A DNA stretch of 64,000 nt from Vondammii sp040505895. Its GTDB lineage: Bacteria > Pseudomonadota > Gammaproteobacteria > Chromatiales > Chromatiaceae. The stretch lies in the NCBI GenBank assembly GCA_040505895.1, contig JBEVXU010000016.1, positions 310,001 through 374,000 of the forward strand, in the 5' to 3' direction. The notes below the pieces were generated by a model. That model searched no databases. It had not been told where the DNA came from and saw nothing but the letters and a program-made list of their open reading frames with translations. The number at the start of each line of letters is the position of its first letter. The first letter of the stretch is position 1. A program made the translations under genes and the position numbers. Of this stretch, positions 50,520 to 59,816 are shown one piece after another.

Positions 50520-53393
50520 ATGGCTTGGACTTTCCCACGGCTTTCAAGGAGAAGTTTCCTTAAAACATCCGGCGTCGGAAGCGCTGCATTAACACTTTCC
50601 CCATCACTGCTACTGACGGGCTGCGCGGTGAAAGAGGAGGCGGTGGCCAAGGAGGAGACCAGTTACACCATCTGTAACTTCTGCTCCTCGTTGTGCAATG
50701 TGCAGGTTACCAGCCAGACAAAAAACGGCACCAAGCGAGTCGTCAAGCTTGATGGCAACCCCAATTCGACGTTGAATCGAGGCAAGATGTGCGCCCGCGG
50801 TCAGGCCGGTCTGCGTCAGACTTATGATTCCGACCGGATTAAAACACCGTTGATACGCGTTGAGGGGAGCAAACGGGGAGAGTACGCCTTCCGCTCCGCG
50901 ACCTGGGAAGAGGCCTGGGAGTATATCGCCAGGAAGTCCAAGAAGGCGGCGGTTCAACCCTGGGAGTGGACCATGGTGGGTGGTTGGACTTCATGCGTCT
51001 TCTACATGAACTGGTCGGTTCCTTTTGCCCTGGCCAACGAGGTGCCGAATATCGTTGCATCCCCCATGCAACACTGTGTGACCACCGGACATCTCGGAAC
51101 CGATTCGGTGACCGGAAACTTCAATATCCACGATGAAATTCTTCCGGATTTCGACAATGCCAAATACATTCTGTTGATCGGAAACAACGCCTCTATCGGC
51201 GCAGTCTCCACCTGTCGGGTGGTGCGCTTTGCCCAGGGTAAGAAGAACGGTGCCAAAGTTGTTGTTGTCGATCCCCGCCTGTCGGAGACGGCGGCAAAGG
51301 CGGATGAGTGGATCAACATACGTCCCGGTACCGACCTGGATTTCTGTCTTGCACTGCTGCATGTGATGCTGAACGAAGGGTACTACGATGCCGCTTTTCT
51401 CAAGCGCCATACCAACATGCCTTTCCTAACCTACAAGGACGACAACGGGGAGTGGCAACTGGCCAAGGACAGTGAAGGCCGTCCGATGGTTAAAGATGAC
51501 GGTGGAAAACAGAAACTGCGGGAGGCGTTGGCGGCGGGTGAACATGAGTTGCCGGAGGTGATCGATATCACCGAGGCGCCGATACGCGTACTTCCCGCCT
51601 ACACCAACGATAACCAACAAGATATCAATGGGTTCGCCTTCTCTCCGGCACTGAAAGTGCCCCATGGAACCCATGCGGATGGGGTGGATGGCTATGAGCT
51701 GATGACCGTTCTACAGGCACAGATGGAAGAGGTGAAGAACTTCACGCCTGAGTGGGCGGCGAAGACCACCGGCATTCCGGCGGAGACCATTCGTAAGATC
51801 GCCCATGAGTTCGGCTCCACCCGTCCGGCGATCATCGATCCCGGCTGGCATGGTGCACGCTATGGCAATGTGATGATGCTGCGCCGGGTTCAGGCGATGT
51901 TGCAAGCCCTGAACGGCGGTATCGACCGGGAAGGGGGCTGGATTATGAGTGGTGAATTTCACCATAAGGCCGCCAAACAGTGGGCGTCCAAGCAGGCCGG
52001 CGAGAATATCGACAACAAGCTCTCCAACCTGGCCGGTATGGATTTCGCCCACATGGTGATTGGCGCCGTATCCAAGGGGGAAAACTTCTCCCACGGTCGT
52101 CCAGGATTTGCCTGGGCCTATGCCCAGCAGCAGAAAGCAGCGGGCAAACCCTGGGTTGCTCTGCCGGTAATGGCGGATGAGGGGTTGAAGGAGTCGGTGG
52201 AGGGCAAGCTCAACTGGAAAGGCGAACCCTACAAGACGCGGGCGCTGTTTATCAATGCCGCCAATCCGGTTCGCCACTACTATCCGGACACCTACTGGAA
52301 GGAGATGCTGCAGCACGATGATATGGAGCTGGTGGTGGTGCTCGATGTATTGCCCTCCGACACCACGCCATACGCCGATGTGATTCTACCGAACAGCACC
52401 TATCTTGAGCGTGACGAACCGACGCTGTACGGCAACGGCGTCAATCAGGATTTGGCGATAACCACCCGTTACGCCGCCATCGATAATCTCTACGATACCC
52501 GTGAGTCTCCAGACGTGCTGTTGAAGCTGACTGAGATCATCAGCGGCAATACCGATGGTTTCCTGAACTATATGGAGGCATTGACAGGACTGCCGGCGAA
52601 ACCGGTCAAGGAGGCCCTGGCCCGGAAGAAGCAAGAGGGTGTCAAGAGCCCCTTCAGTGCAGCCTGCCGCGAGGTGTCATTCGCGGTCAAGGCAGAGGAG
52701 TTGGGGGTCACGTCGGAGCATATCGACAAGACTCTGCGGGATAAGGGGGTCTATCACGAGGAGGATTGGCGAGAGATCCTGAAACATGCGGCGATCCCCG
52801 AAAAGATGCCGGCGGTTACGCCGAGCGGGCGCATCGAGTTTTTCAGCGGTCTGTTCGAGAGTCTCCGCGGGATGGGCGTAGAGGGCCCGGCCTTCAGCGT
52901 ACTGGCTACCAACATCCCGGCCATCTGCCGTGAAGATGCCGGCATGGAGAAGCCTCTTGATGATGATGAGTTCTATTTCACCTACGGCAAGACGCCGACC
53001 GTCTCTTACGGTTCCACCAACAGCAACAATCCCGTTCTGCACGCCATCAACATCTTCAAGGCTGAAATTTACCGTGGTGTATGGATTCATCCGGATCGGG
53101 CGGAGCGGTTGGGTATCAAGAACGGTGATTGGATGCGTCTGACCAATACCCTGTCCGACCAGCAGCAGGACGGCAAGGCCTATGTCACCCGCAAGGTGCA
53201 TCGTGATGCCCTGTTTATTCACTCCTCTTTCGGTGTCGAGAACCGACAGTTGAGCCGCAGTTTTGCTTACGGCGGCATCGCCACCAATAAATTGATTCCA
53301 CATACGGTGGAACCGGTGGTGGCGGGGTTCAAATCCCAGGAGTTCACTATCAAAGTCAATAAGATCAAGAATCCAGAAGGAGGTGTCGCATGA
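50520..53393 (+). CDS. Tat-exported molybdopterin oxidoreductase (Psr/Phs/Ttr-type catalytic subunit)
   Basis: A 957-aa DMSO-reductase-family enzyme. The start MAWTFPRLSRRSFLK follows GAGGAGG; an upstream frame start lacks such a site. A Tat motif SRRSFLK (residues 9-15) and a lipobox-like LLTGC (C35) indicate export and perhaps lipid attachment. [4Fe-4S] ligands are C52, C55, C59 and C91 (MCARG). C186 in SPMQHCVTTG is a likely molybdenum ligand, as in polysulfide/thiosulfate reductases. The partners (ferredoxin, NrfD) make it a periplasm-facing quinone-linked complex. Candidates are polysulfide, thiosulfate, tetrathionate or arsenate; the sequence alone does not decide. Confidence 0.85.
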   Translation: MAWTFPRLSRRSFLKTSGVGSAALTLSPSLLLTGCAVKEEAVAKEETSYTICNFCSSLCNVQVTSQTKNGTKRVVKLDGNPNSTLNRGKMCARGQAGLRQTYDSDRIKTPLIRVEGSKRGEYAFRSATWEEAWEYIARKSKKAAVQPWEWTMVGGWTSCVFYMNWSVPFALANEVPNIVASPMQHCVTTGHLGTDSVTGNFNIHDEILPDFDNAKYILLIGNNASIGAVSTCRVVRFAQGKKNGAKVVVVDPRLSETAAKADEWINIRPGTDLDFCLALLHVMLNEGYYDAAFLKRHTNMPFLTYKDDNGEWQLAKDSEGRPMVKDDGGKQKLREALAAGEHELPEVIDITEAPIRVLPAYTNDNQQDINGFAFSPALKVPHGTHADGVDGYELMTVLQAQMEEVKNFTPEWAAKTTGIPAETIRKIAHEFGSTRPAIIDPGWHGARYGNVMMLRRVQAMLQALNGGIDREGGWIMSGEFHHKAAKQWASKQAGENIDNKLSNLAGMDFAHMVIGAVSKGENFSHGRPGFAWAYAQQQKAAGKPWVALPVMADEGLKESVEGKLNWKGEPYKTRALFINAANPVRHYYPDTYWKEMLQHDDMELVVVLDVLPSDTTPYADVILPNSTYLERDEPTLYGNGVNQDLAITTRYAAIDNLYDTRESPDVLLKLTEIISGNTDGFLNYMEALTGLPAKPVKEALARKKQEGVKSPFSAACREVSFAVKAEELGVTSEHIDKTLRDKGVYHEEDWREILKHAAIPEKMPAVTPSGRIEFFSGLFESLRGMGVEGPAFSVLATNIPAICREDAGMEKPLDDDEFYFTYGKTPTVSYGSTNSNNPVLHAINIFKAEIYRGVWIHPDRAERLGIKNGDWMRLTNTLSDQQQDGKAYVTRKVHRDALFIHSSFGVENRQLSRSFAYGGIATNKLIPHTVEPVVAGFKSQEFTIKVNKIKNPEGGVA

Positions 53394-54007
53394 CTCGCTT
53401 CGCCATGGTCATAGACCTCAATACCTGTGTCGGCTGCAACGCCTGTATGGCGGCCTGCGCAATGGAGAACCAGACGCCGGTGTGGGACAACAAGTGGCGC
53501 ACCTATGTGCATGACAAGGAGATCGGTACCGGAGAGGATATCCAGCGGCGCTTTTTTCCCCGCCTCTGCAATCAATGCAGCAATCCCCCCTGCACAAGCG
53601 TCTGCCCGACCGGCGCCACCTACCAGCTGGACAACGGCATCGTGACGGTGGATGACGATCTCTGTATGGGGTGTCAGGCCTGCGCCATGGCCTGCCCCTA
53701 TGACGCCAGATACGAGGTGAACTACTCCGACGTGGAGCAGGGCACGGAGTTTTTCGGCGAAGAGGCCTATCGTCGCAGCCGGCCCGGCATGGATAAGTGT
53801 AATTTCTGCGCGCATCGGGTGGCGGCCGGTCAGAAACCAGCCTGTGTGGAGACCTGTGTCGGCTCTGCGCGGATGTTCGGAGATCTGGATCAGGCGGATG
53901 ATCCGGTGGCCCGGATAGTATCCAGCGGCGCCGCCCGCCCGCTCCTTCCCCATTTGGGTACGGAACCCAATGTCTATTACATCGATGACCTGAAGAGGAG
54001 AGGCTGA
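53390..54007 (+). CDS. Four-cluster ferredoxin subunit (PsrB/PhsB-like)
   Basis: A 205-aa iron-sulfur protein with four cysteine groups: CVGCNACMAAC (15-25 region), CNQCSNPPCTSVCPTG, CMGCQACAMACPYDAR and CNFCAHRVA...CVETC. This is the usual pattern for four [4Fe-4S] clusters in the electron-transfer subunit of membrane molybdoenzymes. It links the catalytic subunit to the NrfD-type membrane subunit. It has no signal and is presumably exported with the Tat-targeted catalytic partner. Its ATG overlaps the preceding stop (ATGA), and its own stop overlaps the next start. Confidence 0.92.
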   Translation: MTRFAMVIDLNTCVGCNACMAACAMENQTPVWDNKWRTYVHDKEIGTGEDIQRRFFPRLCNQCSNPPCTSVCPTGATYQLDNGIVTVDDDLCMGCQACAMACPYDARYEVNYSDVEQGTEFFGEEAYRRSRPGMDKCNFCAHRVAAGQKPACVETCVGSARMFGDLDQADDPVARIVSSGAARPLLPHLGTEPNVYYIDDLKRRG

Positions 54008-54969
54008 TGGATGTCACAACGGGTTTTTATACGCAGGAAGTCTGGACCTGGTGGTTTGCCGTCTACCTCTATCTGGGTGGGCTTGGCGCAGCCGTACTGT
54101 CAGTGACCTTCCTCACAGATATGTTCATCAAACCGCATCGTGATCTGGTGCTCTGGGGCGTCTGGTCTGGCGTTGTCATGCTCAGTCTCGGCTCTTCCAT
54201 GCTGTTTCTGCATCTGCTTGATCACCTGGCGGTGATTCATGTGCTCAATCCAATGGTATTGATCAATCAGCCCAATGCCTGGATCGCCTGGGGCACCCAG
54301 TTCATTGTCTGGATGATGGTATGGGGCGTTCTCTACGCGCTGCCCTATATGCAGGAGTCAGAATTTTTCGGCCGCATCCCGGTAGTGAAAAATATCCTCA
54401 CCTGGGGTTTGGTTCGGAAGATCGGTGCTGCCTGCAGCAAATACAAGCTCCTCCTGGGCTGGTTGGCCTCCATTAATGGTATCGGCACGGTCATCTATAC
54501 TGGGCTGCTGCTTCAATCCTTCCCTGCGGTGGCCCTGTGGCATAACCCCGGGGTTCCTTTGCTGTTCAGCGTATCGGCCTTCTCCACCGCCCTGGCGTAT
54601 CTGTTGCTGGTACTGAATACGGGAATCAAAAAGCGGGATGAGGATCGGCCGTTACGGGTTTTTTACGAGCGCACCGACCTGATACTCATTGCCGTTGAAC
54701 TGGTTATCCTCTTCTCCTTCTTCTTTTACCTGCAGCGAGGCTCCCAGTCTGCTCTGGTGTCGGCCCAGTTGTTGTGGAACGATTTCGGGTGGTTGGTTGG
54801 CTTCATCGGATTCGGCCTGCTGATACCCTTCTTTATCGAGCTAAAGGGCGTGGTCAGGGGTTGGAGTTCGCCGGCACCGATCATGCTCGCGTCTGTGTTG
54901 GTGCTGATGGGTGGATTTCTGCTGAGATACTACTTCATGTCTGCCGGAGTTTACGCCCGGCCGTGGTGA
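54007..54969 (+). CDS. NrfD/PsrC-like quinone-interacting membrane subunit
   Basis: A 320-aa protein with about eight membrane helices (for example WWFAVYLYLGGLGAAVLS at 12-31 and the last, MLASVLVLMGGFLLRYYF, near 296-313). The EVWTWWFAVYLYLGGLGA start and the final YYFMSAGVYARP are typical of NrfD/PsrC membrane subunits, which exchange electrons with the quinone pool. Its TGA overlaps the GTG start of the chaperone gene. Completes a catalytic/ferredoxin/anchor set. Confidence 0.92.
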   Translation: MDVTTGFYTQEVWTWWFAVYLYLGGLGAAVLSVTFLTDMFIKPHRDLVLWGVWSGVVMLSLGSSMLFLHLLDHLAVIHVLNPMVLINQPNAWIAWGTQFIVWMMVWGVLYALPYMQESEFFGRIPVVKNILTWGLVRKIGAACSKYKLLLGWLASINGIGTVIYTGLLLQSFPAVALWHNPGVPLLFSVSAFSTALAYLLLVLNTGIKKRDEDRPLRVFYERTDLILIAVELVILFSFFFYLQRGSQSALVSAQLLWNDFGWLVGFIGFGLLIPFFIELKGVVRGWSSPAPIMLASVLVLMGGFLLRYYFMSAGVYARPW

Positions 54970-55481
54970 CCCTCTCTTCACAAATGTTGCAACTGCTGGC
55001 CATGCTGTTGGGGATGCCGGATCGGGAGTCGCTGTCGACTCTGAAGGAGATGCTCCCCGAGCATGGTTGGCTGCAATCCGCCGTTGATGAGCTGGACGGA
55101 ATACCGCTGGATCACTGGCAGGCGGAGCATACCCAACTGTTTATCAACGGCCATCCCAAGACCCCTTGCGCCCCGTTTGAATCGATCTACCGTCATGGAC
55201 AGATGGAGGGGCCTGCCTGCCAGGAGTTGGGCAGGCTCTACGCCGAAGCCGGTGTGTCGCCATCCAGAGATCTTCCGGTGGATTATCTGGGTACCATGTT
55301 GGCGTTTGCAGCCTGGTTGTCGGATCAGGGAACGGCTGAAGCGGAGATGCATCTGCAGACGTTGGAACAGAAACACTTTGCCCTCTGGCTTCCGGAATTC
55401 AGTATGCGACTCACCAAGGAAACCAAGCTACAGCTCTACCGTGGTATGGGAAAGAGACTTCACGACTGGGTGTCTGCATGA
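54966..55481 (+). CDS. TorD/DmsD-family molybdoenzyme chaperone
   Basis: A 171-aa helical protein. I start at GTG 54966 (GTGA overlap with the NrfD stop); an ATG at 54984 is the alternative, and a longer upstream frame runs inside the NrfD gene. LTxQxxLxxxMLGMP, the EHTQLFINGHPKTPCAPFESIY motif and the DYLGTMLAFAAWL segment match the TorD/NarJ-like chaperone family, which binds the Tat signal of the catalytic subunit and helps cofactor loading before export. Cytoplasmic. Confidence 0.87.
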   Translation: MTLSSQMLQLLAMLLGMPDRESLSTLKEMLPEHGWLQSAVDELDGIPLDHWQAEHTQLFINGHPKTPCAPFESIYRHGQMEGPACQELGRLYAEAGVSPSRDLPVDYLGTMLAFAAWLSDQGTAEAEMHLQTLEQKHFALWLPEFSMRLTKETKLQLYRGMGKRLHDWVSA

Positions 55482-56038
55482 CCATGCCGAGTGTCCAATG
55501 GCAGTTGGCGCCTGATGAGCTGAAGGATGATGATGCCTTGCTGTCGGCCGTGGTTGAGGAGCATCGCCTGATCTATGAGCGATATTTCCGGGATGAACCG
55601 GAGATAAGCCACCAGATGCCGATCACGACCCACATGTTTCGTCGCCTTGGCGAGTGGCGGGTGTTTCTGGTGCTTACCCCCTGGATGTTGGCACGGGTAT
55701 TCGTGCCGGACAATCCACCCGATATTGAGCTACCTACGTCATGGGGAGCTGAAGCCCGGCAAGGGCTTGCCTATACGGTGATGGGTCCCACCTTCAAGCT
55801 GGATCTACTGACAGGAACGCAGAAGGCACACCTGAACTACTCCAGCGGTTTCGGTCACTATCTGCTACACCCCTTGATTCTTTCCATGAACGACTATGAG
55901 ACACCCAGCGAAGTTTTCATGGCTTGGAACGGAGTGATAGAGTCTCGCAATGAGAATCTTAAAAAAATGCAACGGAAGAACCAGCAACAAAATGAGATAA
56001 CCCGACGAGAGTTTTTTTCGGGCGTACAGGGGAAGTAG
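55478..56038 (+). CDS. HybE-like assembly chaperone
   Basis: A 186-aa soluble protein whose middle (GEWRVFLVLTPWMLARVFVP ... GFGHYLLHPLILSM) resembles HybE/HupJ-type chaperones used in maturation of Tat-exported hydrogenases. No hydrogenase genes are visible, so it probably serves the molybdoenzyme encoded upstream. The start overlaps the TorD-like stop (ATGA). The C-terminus carries a twin-arginine-like RREFFSG, odd at that end of a protein. Family assignment is from pattern recognition. Confidence 0.6.
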   Translation: MTMPSVQWQLAPDELKDDDALLSAVVEEHRLIYERYFRDEPEISHQMPITTHMFRRLGEWRVFLVLTPWMLARVFVPDNPPDIELPTSWGAEARQGLAYTVMGPTFKLDLLTGTQKAHLNYSSGFGHYLLHPLILSMNDYETPSEVFMAWNGVIESRNENLKKMQRKNQQQNEITRREFFSGVQGK

Positions 56039-56090
56039 TGAAAACGGTGTATCACACCCAATCACCCTGGGATGTAATGGGTTCTGGAGA

Positions 56091-56495
56091 CTAGGACGCC
56101 TTCGATCCTGACAAATCCCAACCAAAGGTGCAGTCCAGCTGTGCCAGCACCAGTATCAGATCATTCATATCACCCCCGAGCATCAACGCCAATGGCGGCC
56201 GACCAAAGCGACGATGTTTCTTACGAAGCCACTGGCTACCCATATGGGGGTTGGTAGGATAGGTGGTATGCAGTGCACCGGCGATCTTCATCACATAATC
56301 CATACGACGATTAATCTCGGGCTCATCGGGAAAGGGCTGATGACTGCGATACTTGTAGAAAATACGCGCCCCGGTCTTCTCAGGCAGGCCCATCAAAATA
56401 CGCATATCCTCCACTCCAAGCTTCCAGGAGTCGAGAATACTCATCGTCGCCTTAGTCAGTATCAGGTGCTGTTCCGGGGTCATTTCACTCATTGA
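56091..56495 (-). CDS. ParS/MbcA/Xre antitoxin-like protein (DUF2384 type)
   Basis: A 134-aa protein starting MTPEQHLIL or, a few codons earlier, MSEMTPEQ. It has an N-terminal helical HTH-like part (ILTKATMSILDSWKLGVEDMRILMG) and a C-terminal LALMLGGDMNDLILVLAQLD segment similar to the DUF2384/ParS antitoxin domain. Such proteins usually sit beside a RES-domain toxin, but none is seen here; the next gene upstream (148 aa) has no RES motif I can identify. It may be an orphan regulator. Confidence 0.55.
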   Translation of the reverse strand, partial: SMSEMTPEQHLILTKATMSILDSWKLGVEDMRILMGLPEKTGARIFYKYRSHQPFPDEPEINRRMDYVMKIAGALHTTYPTNPHMGSQWLRKKHRRFGRPPLALMLGGDMNDLILVLAQLDCTFGWDLSGSKAS

Positions 56496-56578
56496 ACTCT
56501 GCTCCACGCTATTTTCCTACCATTTGAGTAGGATATTAGCACAGCATTGAGATCCTATTTACTACGAATGCATAGGGT

Positions 56579-57025
56579 TTAATTAAATATCCGCCGCCAC
56601 CAGCGTTTTCGATTTGCCGCAAGCACCTGTACAGCCGGAATATCACAGGGTTTGAGCTTGCTCAACACCCAACCGGGAAGCGGCGGATTATCACTGTAAC
56701 CGCATGAAACACCGAGATTATTTGGATCATATATCTTGATAAATTCCGGCTCTTTCAGGTTGTCGGCATAGACGATACCGCAGTACTCCTCATCGTGCTC
56801 CTGACGCAACAGCAGGTCCATCTCCTGGATAAAGGAGTGAAACTGCTCTCGATCGGCACAGGCAAGCGGTGGCGCCTCTCCAATGGCATAGACATACCAG
56901 TCACTCCCCGACTGCTCCCGCAAGCGCTGCCACAAGTCATCCAGGTGGTGCCAACGTAAGGCCGAGGTAAAACTGCCGCGAAAAGCGGTCATGTAGACCT
57001 GTTCATTCTCTGAAACGTCACTCAT
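56579..57025 (-). CDS. Hypothetical protein, 148 aa
   Basis: I start at MSDVSENEQVY; a longer frame overlaps the purC promoter. A soluble, acidic protein with segments WQRLREQSGSDWYVYAIGEAPPL, FHSFIQEMDLLLRQEHDEEYCGIVYAD and PEFIKIYDPNNLGVSCGYS, ending in a basic RKRWWRRIFN tail. These look like a conserved gammaproteobacterial protein of unknown function. Divergent from purC by about 98 bp. Confidence 0.7.
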   Translation of the reverse strand: MSDVSENEQVYMTAFRGSFTSALRWHHLDDLWQRLREQSGSDWYVYAIGEAPPLACADREQFHSFIQEMDLLLRQEHDEEYCGIVYADNLKEPEFIKIYDPNNLGVSCGYSDNPPLPGWVLSKLKPCDIPAVQVLAANRKRWWRRIFN

Positions 57026-57122
57026 ATTCTCTGTACCGTTAATCAAAATCACACATAGATTATAAAGACCGGGGACAAATGGGTATAATTTCAATTTTCC
57101 AATACAACATACGCTACGAGCC

Positions 57123-58013
57123 ATGAACCAACCCAACTCATTACTTGAATCAGATCTCTCCCATCTTAAGCTGCGGAACCGCGGCAAAGTCAGGGACATC
57201 TACGATGTAGATCAAGAGCATATGCTCATCGTTACCAGCGACCGTCTGTCAGCATTTGACGTCATTCTGCCTCAGCCGATCCCCGGTAAAGGTGAAGTTC
57301 TGACCCGTGTGGCCAACTTCTGGTTTGAGCGGACCCGTAACATTATCCCCAACCATCTCTCTGACAAACCCCTGGAAGAGGTTGTGCCTGACGACGCACA
57401 GCGCAAGCTGCTGGGTGACCGCGCCCTGGTGGTACGCAAGCTCAACCCCCTGCCAATCGAGGCAATTGTCCGTGGTTACCTGATCGGCTCTGGCTGGAAA
57501 GATTACCAGAAAAGTGGTGGCGTCTGCGGTATCGAATTGCCCACCGGTCTACAGCAGGCCGACCAACTGCCCGAGGCAATCTACACCCCCTCCTCCAAGG
57601 CCGAGGTCGGCGAGCACGACGAGAATATCAGCTTTGAGCAGACCGTCGACCTGCTGGGCCGGGAACTGGCTGAGCAGGTGCGAGATGTCAGCCTGAAGAT
57701 CTACACCGAGTGTGCCGCCTATGCCCGCGAAAAGGGCATCATCATTGCCGACACCAAGTTCGAGTTTGGCCAGGATGACGAAGGAACGCTCTACCTGATC
57801 GACGAGGTGCTGACTCCCGACTCCTCACGCTTCTGGCCTGCGGACCAGTATCGCCCCGGCATCAGTCCCCCCAGCTTCGACAAGCAGTTCGTGCGTGACT
57901 ACCTGGAGACCCTCGATTGGGACAAAACCCCTCCCGGACCTGAACTTCCCGAGGAAGTGATCACTAAAACGTCTGAGAAGTACCTGGAAGCTGAGTCGAT
58001 TCTCACCAAGTGA
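57123..58013 (+). CDS. purC: SAICAR synthase PurC
   Basis: A 296-aa phosphoribosylaminoimidazole-succinocarboxamide synthase of the longer type. RGKVRDIYDVD and TSDRLSAFDVILPQPIPGKG mark the nucleotide-binding N-terminal part, and LNPLPIEAIVRGYLIGSGWKDY and KFEFGQDDEGTLYLIDEVLTPDSSRFW the catalytic part. It joins aspartate to CAIR in purine biosynthesis, in the cytoplasm. The stop overlaps a possible GTG start of the glutaredoxin gene. Confidence 0.97.
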   Translation: MNQPNSLLESDLSHLKLRNRGKVRDIYDVDQEHMLIVTSDRLSAFDVILPQPIPGKGEVLTRVANFWFERTRNIIPNHLSDKPLEEVVPDDAQRKLLGDRALVVRKLNPLPIEAIVRGYLIGSGWKDYQKSGGVCGIELPTGLQQADQLPEAIYTPSSKAEVGEHDENISFEQTVDLLGRELAEQVRDVSLKIYTECAAYAREKGIIIADTKFEFGQDDEGTLYLIDEVLTPDSSRFWPADQYRPGISPPSFDKQFVRDYLETLDWDKTPPGPELPEEVITKTSEKYLEAESILTK

Positions 58014-58021
58014 GTCAATCG

Positions 58022-58276
58022 ATGAAGAAGGCCGAGCGGATTACCCTCTATAGCACCCGGCAGTGTTCCCACTGCCGGGTGCTGAAGGCGTATCTCAAGC
58101 AACACAAGATACCCTTTGCCGAATTTGATATAGAGCGTAACCGCCGCGCCTTCAGCGAGTTTCAGCGTATCGGTGGACGTGGTGTTCCCGTCATCACCAT
58201 AGGCAAGCGTGTAATCAACGGCTTCAACCCAAAGCCTCTGGCCCAGGCTCTGCGTCAGGCGGGCTTTGATGTCTGA
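58022..58276 (+). CDS. Glutaredoxin-like protein
   Basis: An 84-aa thioredoxin-fold protein with the active site CSHC in LYSTRQCSHCRVLKAYL and the GVPVITIG cis-proline segment, then GFNPKPLAQAL. I use ATG 58022; a GTG at 58010 that overlaps the purC stop would add four residues. It would reduce protein disulfides or mixed disulfides in the cytoplasm. Its stop overlaps the srkA start, so purC, this gene and srkA form one operon. Confidence 0.88.
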   Translation: MKKAERITLYSTRQCSHCRVLKAYLKQHKIPFAEFDIERNRRAFSEFQRIGGRGVPVITIGKRVINGFNPKPLAQALRQAGFDV

Positions 58277-59261
58277 CGACAACCACCACCCCTACAACAA
58301 GCTCACACCCGATACCGTTCTCGACGCCTTGGAGTCTGTCGGCTACCAGCCGGACGGTGGGCTCTTCGCCCTCAACAGCTACGAAAACCGTGTCTACCAG
58401 ATCGGCATTGATGAGGGTAACCCTCTGGTCGGTAAGTTCTACCGCCCGGATCGCTGGAGTGACGAGTGCATTCTCGAGGAGCACAGCTTCACCCTCGCCC
58501 TGGCGGAGGATGAGATTCCGGTGGTCGCCCCATTGGTGAGTGACAGCGGCGACACCCTGCACCAACATGAAGGTTTTCGTTTCAGCCTCTTTCCCCGGCG
58601 CGGTGGCCGCTGGCCGGAGCTTGAAGATCCTGACACTCTGGAGTGGATAGGCCGTTTTCTTGGCCGTATTCACCTACTGGGGGCAAGCAAACCCTTCTCA
58701 CACCGCCCCACCATCACCGCTGGTGAGATGGGTGGCGACAGCATCAGCTATCTGCTGGAGAACGGCTGGATCCCAATTGAGCAAGAGCACAGCTACCATC
58801 GCTTGAGCAAACAGTTAATGGAGCAGATTAACGAGGCATTCGATAAGGCAGCCGGCTGCCGGATCATACGCCTCCACGGCGACTGCCACCCGGGCAATAT
58901 CCTCTGGACCGACAACGGCCCTCACTTCGTCGATATGGATGATTGCCGCAGCGGCCCGGCAATTCAGGATCTGTGGATGCTACTCTCCGGTGACAGAAAC
59001 GAGATGGCCCTGCAGCTGAGTTACCTGCGAGAGGGGTACGATACCTTCTACGAATTGGATGCCAAAGAGCTGGTCCTGATCGAGCCCCTGCGTACCCTGC
59101 GTATGATCCACTACGCCGCTTGGCTGGCCCGCCGCTGGCAGGACCCAGCCTTCCCCGCCGCCTTCCCCTGGTTCAACACCACCCAGTACTGGCAGGAGCA
59201 TATTGCCACCCTTGAGCAACAGGCGTTGACGTTGAGTGAAGCGCCTCTACCGCTCTACTGA
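58269..59261 (+). CDS. srkA: Stress-response kinase SrkA (YihE)
   Basis: A 330-aa kinase of the choline-kinase-like fold. SYENRVYQIGIDEG opens the N-lobe, RLHGDCHPGNILW holds the catalytic aspartate and asparagine, and FVDMDDCRSGPAIQDLWMLL the metal-binding aspartate. The start ATG overlaps the glutaredoxin stop. The enzyme phosphorylates serine/threonine and protects against stress-induced death in E. coli; its place next to glutaredoxin fits a redox or stress link. Confidence 0.95.
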   Translation: MSDDNHHPYNKLTPDTVLDALESVGYQPDGGLFALNSYENRVYQIGIDEGNPLVGKFYRPDRWSDECILEEHSFTLALAEDEIPVVAPLVSDSGDTLHQHEGFRFSLFPRRGGRWPELEDPDTLEWIGRFLGRIHLLGASKPFSHRPTITAGEMGGDSISYLLENGWIPIEQEHSYHRLSKQLMEQINEAFDKAAGCRIIRLHGDCHPGNILWTDNGPHFVDMDDCRSGPAIQDLWMLLSGDRNEMALQLSYLREGYDTFYELDAKELVLIEPLRTLRMIHYAAWLARRWQDPAFPAAFPWFNTTQYWQEHIATLEQQALTLSEAPLPLY

Positions 59262-59816
59262 TTGCGGTAAAGAAAAGTATCCCTCGGCGCGATCAACACT
59301 ACACGGGGCTATTGATGTGATGTCTGGCGAAAATGCCTGATAATTAAGTACAGCATTCAATATTTCACTGAATAGTTTCTTCTGATCAATACACCCAGCC
59401 GACATGTGTTAACTTCAGTCCCATGACAAAGAGAACAGCCTCAGAGTGGTTTTGCCACACATCGGACAGCTTGGATATGACACTGTTTGCGGTTACTCAA
59501 CAAAAACAGGCGAACACCTGTTCTTTCATCATGGCATGCAGGTCATGCGAACGGAATCAACCATAGGAACGGCGTCCTTGCCGTTATGAACACTACAGGG
59601 GAAGGGGTTTTTCACTGCATCCCGCTATGGAGCCTCTGATTAAGTCTGGTTAGATTTAGGCTGAGATAAAATTGTTCTAATTTGTTTCGAAGTGAGCGGT
59701 AATAGCCATTCTATTGCTGCGATCTTCGGAGCGAATTGGGGCAATTTTAGCCAGCGTAAAGCAATCATGACTTGATCAGAGTCTCCCTATAGGTGCCGAT
59801 TGGATTATGGCGGTTG
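59262..59816. other. 555-bp gene-free region
   Basis: Between the convergent srkA and dioxygenase genes. No gene, repeat or convincing terminator was recognised; some sections may be decayed. Confidence 0.5.

Noticed and set aside
54774..54965. Longer N-terminus for the TorD-like chaperone
   Set aside because: The extra 64 codons lie inside the NrfD gene and do not resemble the family; the GTGA overlap start is more plausible.
50520..54969. Sulfite dehydrogenase SoeABC
   Set aside because: SoeA is cytoplasmic, while this catalytic subunit has a clear Tat signal.
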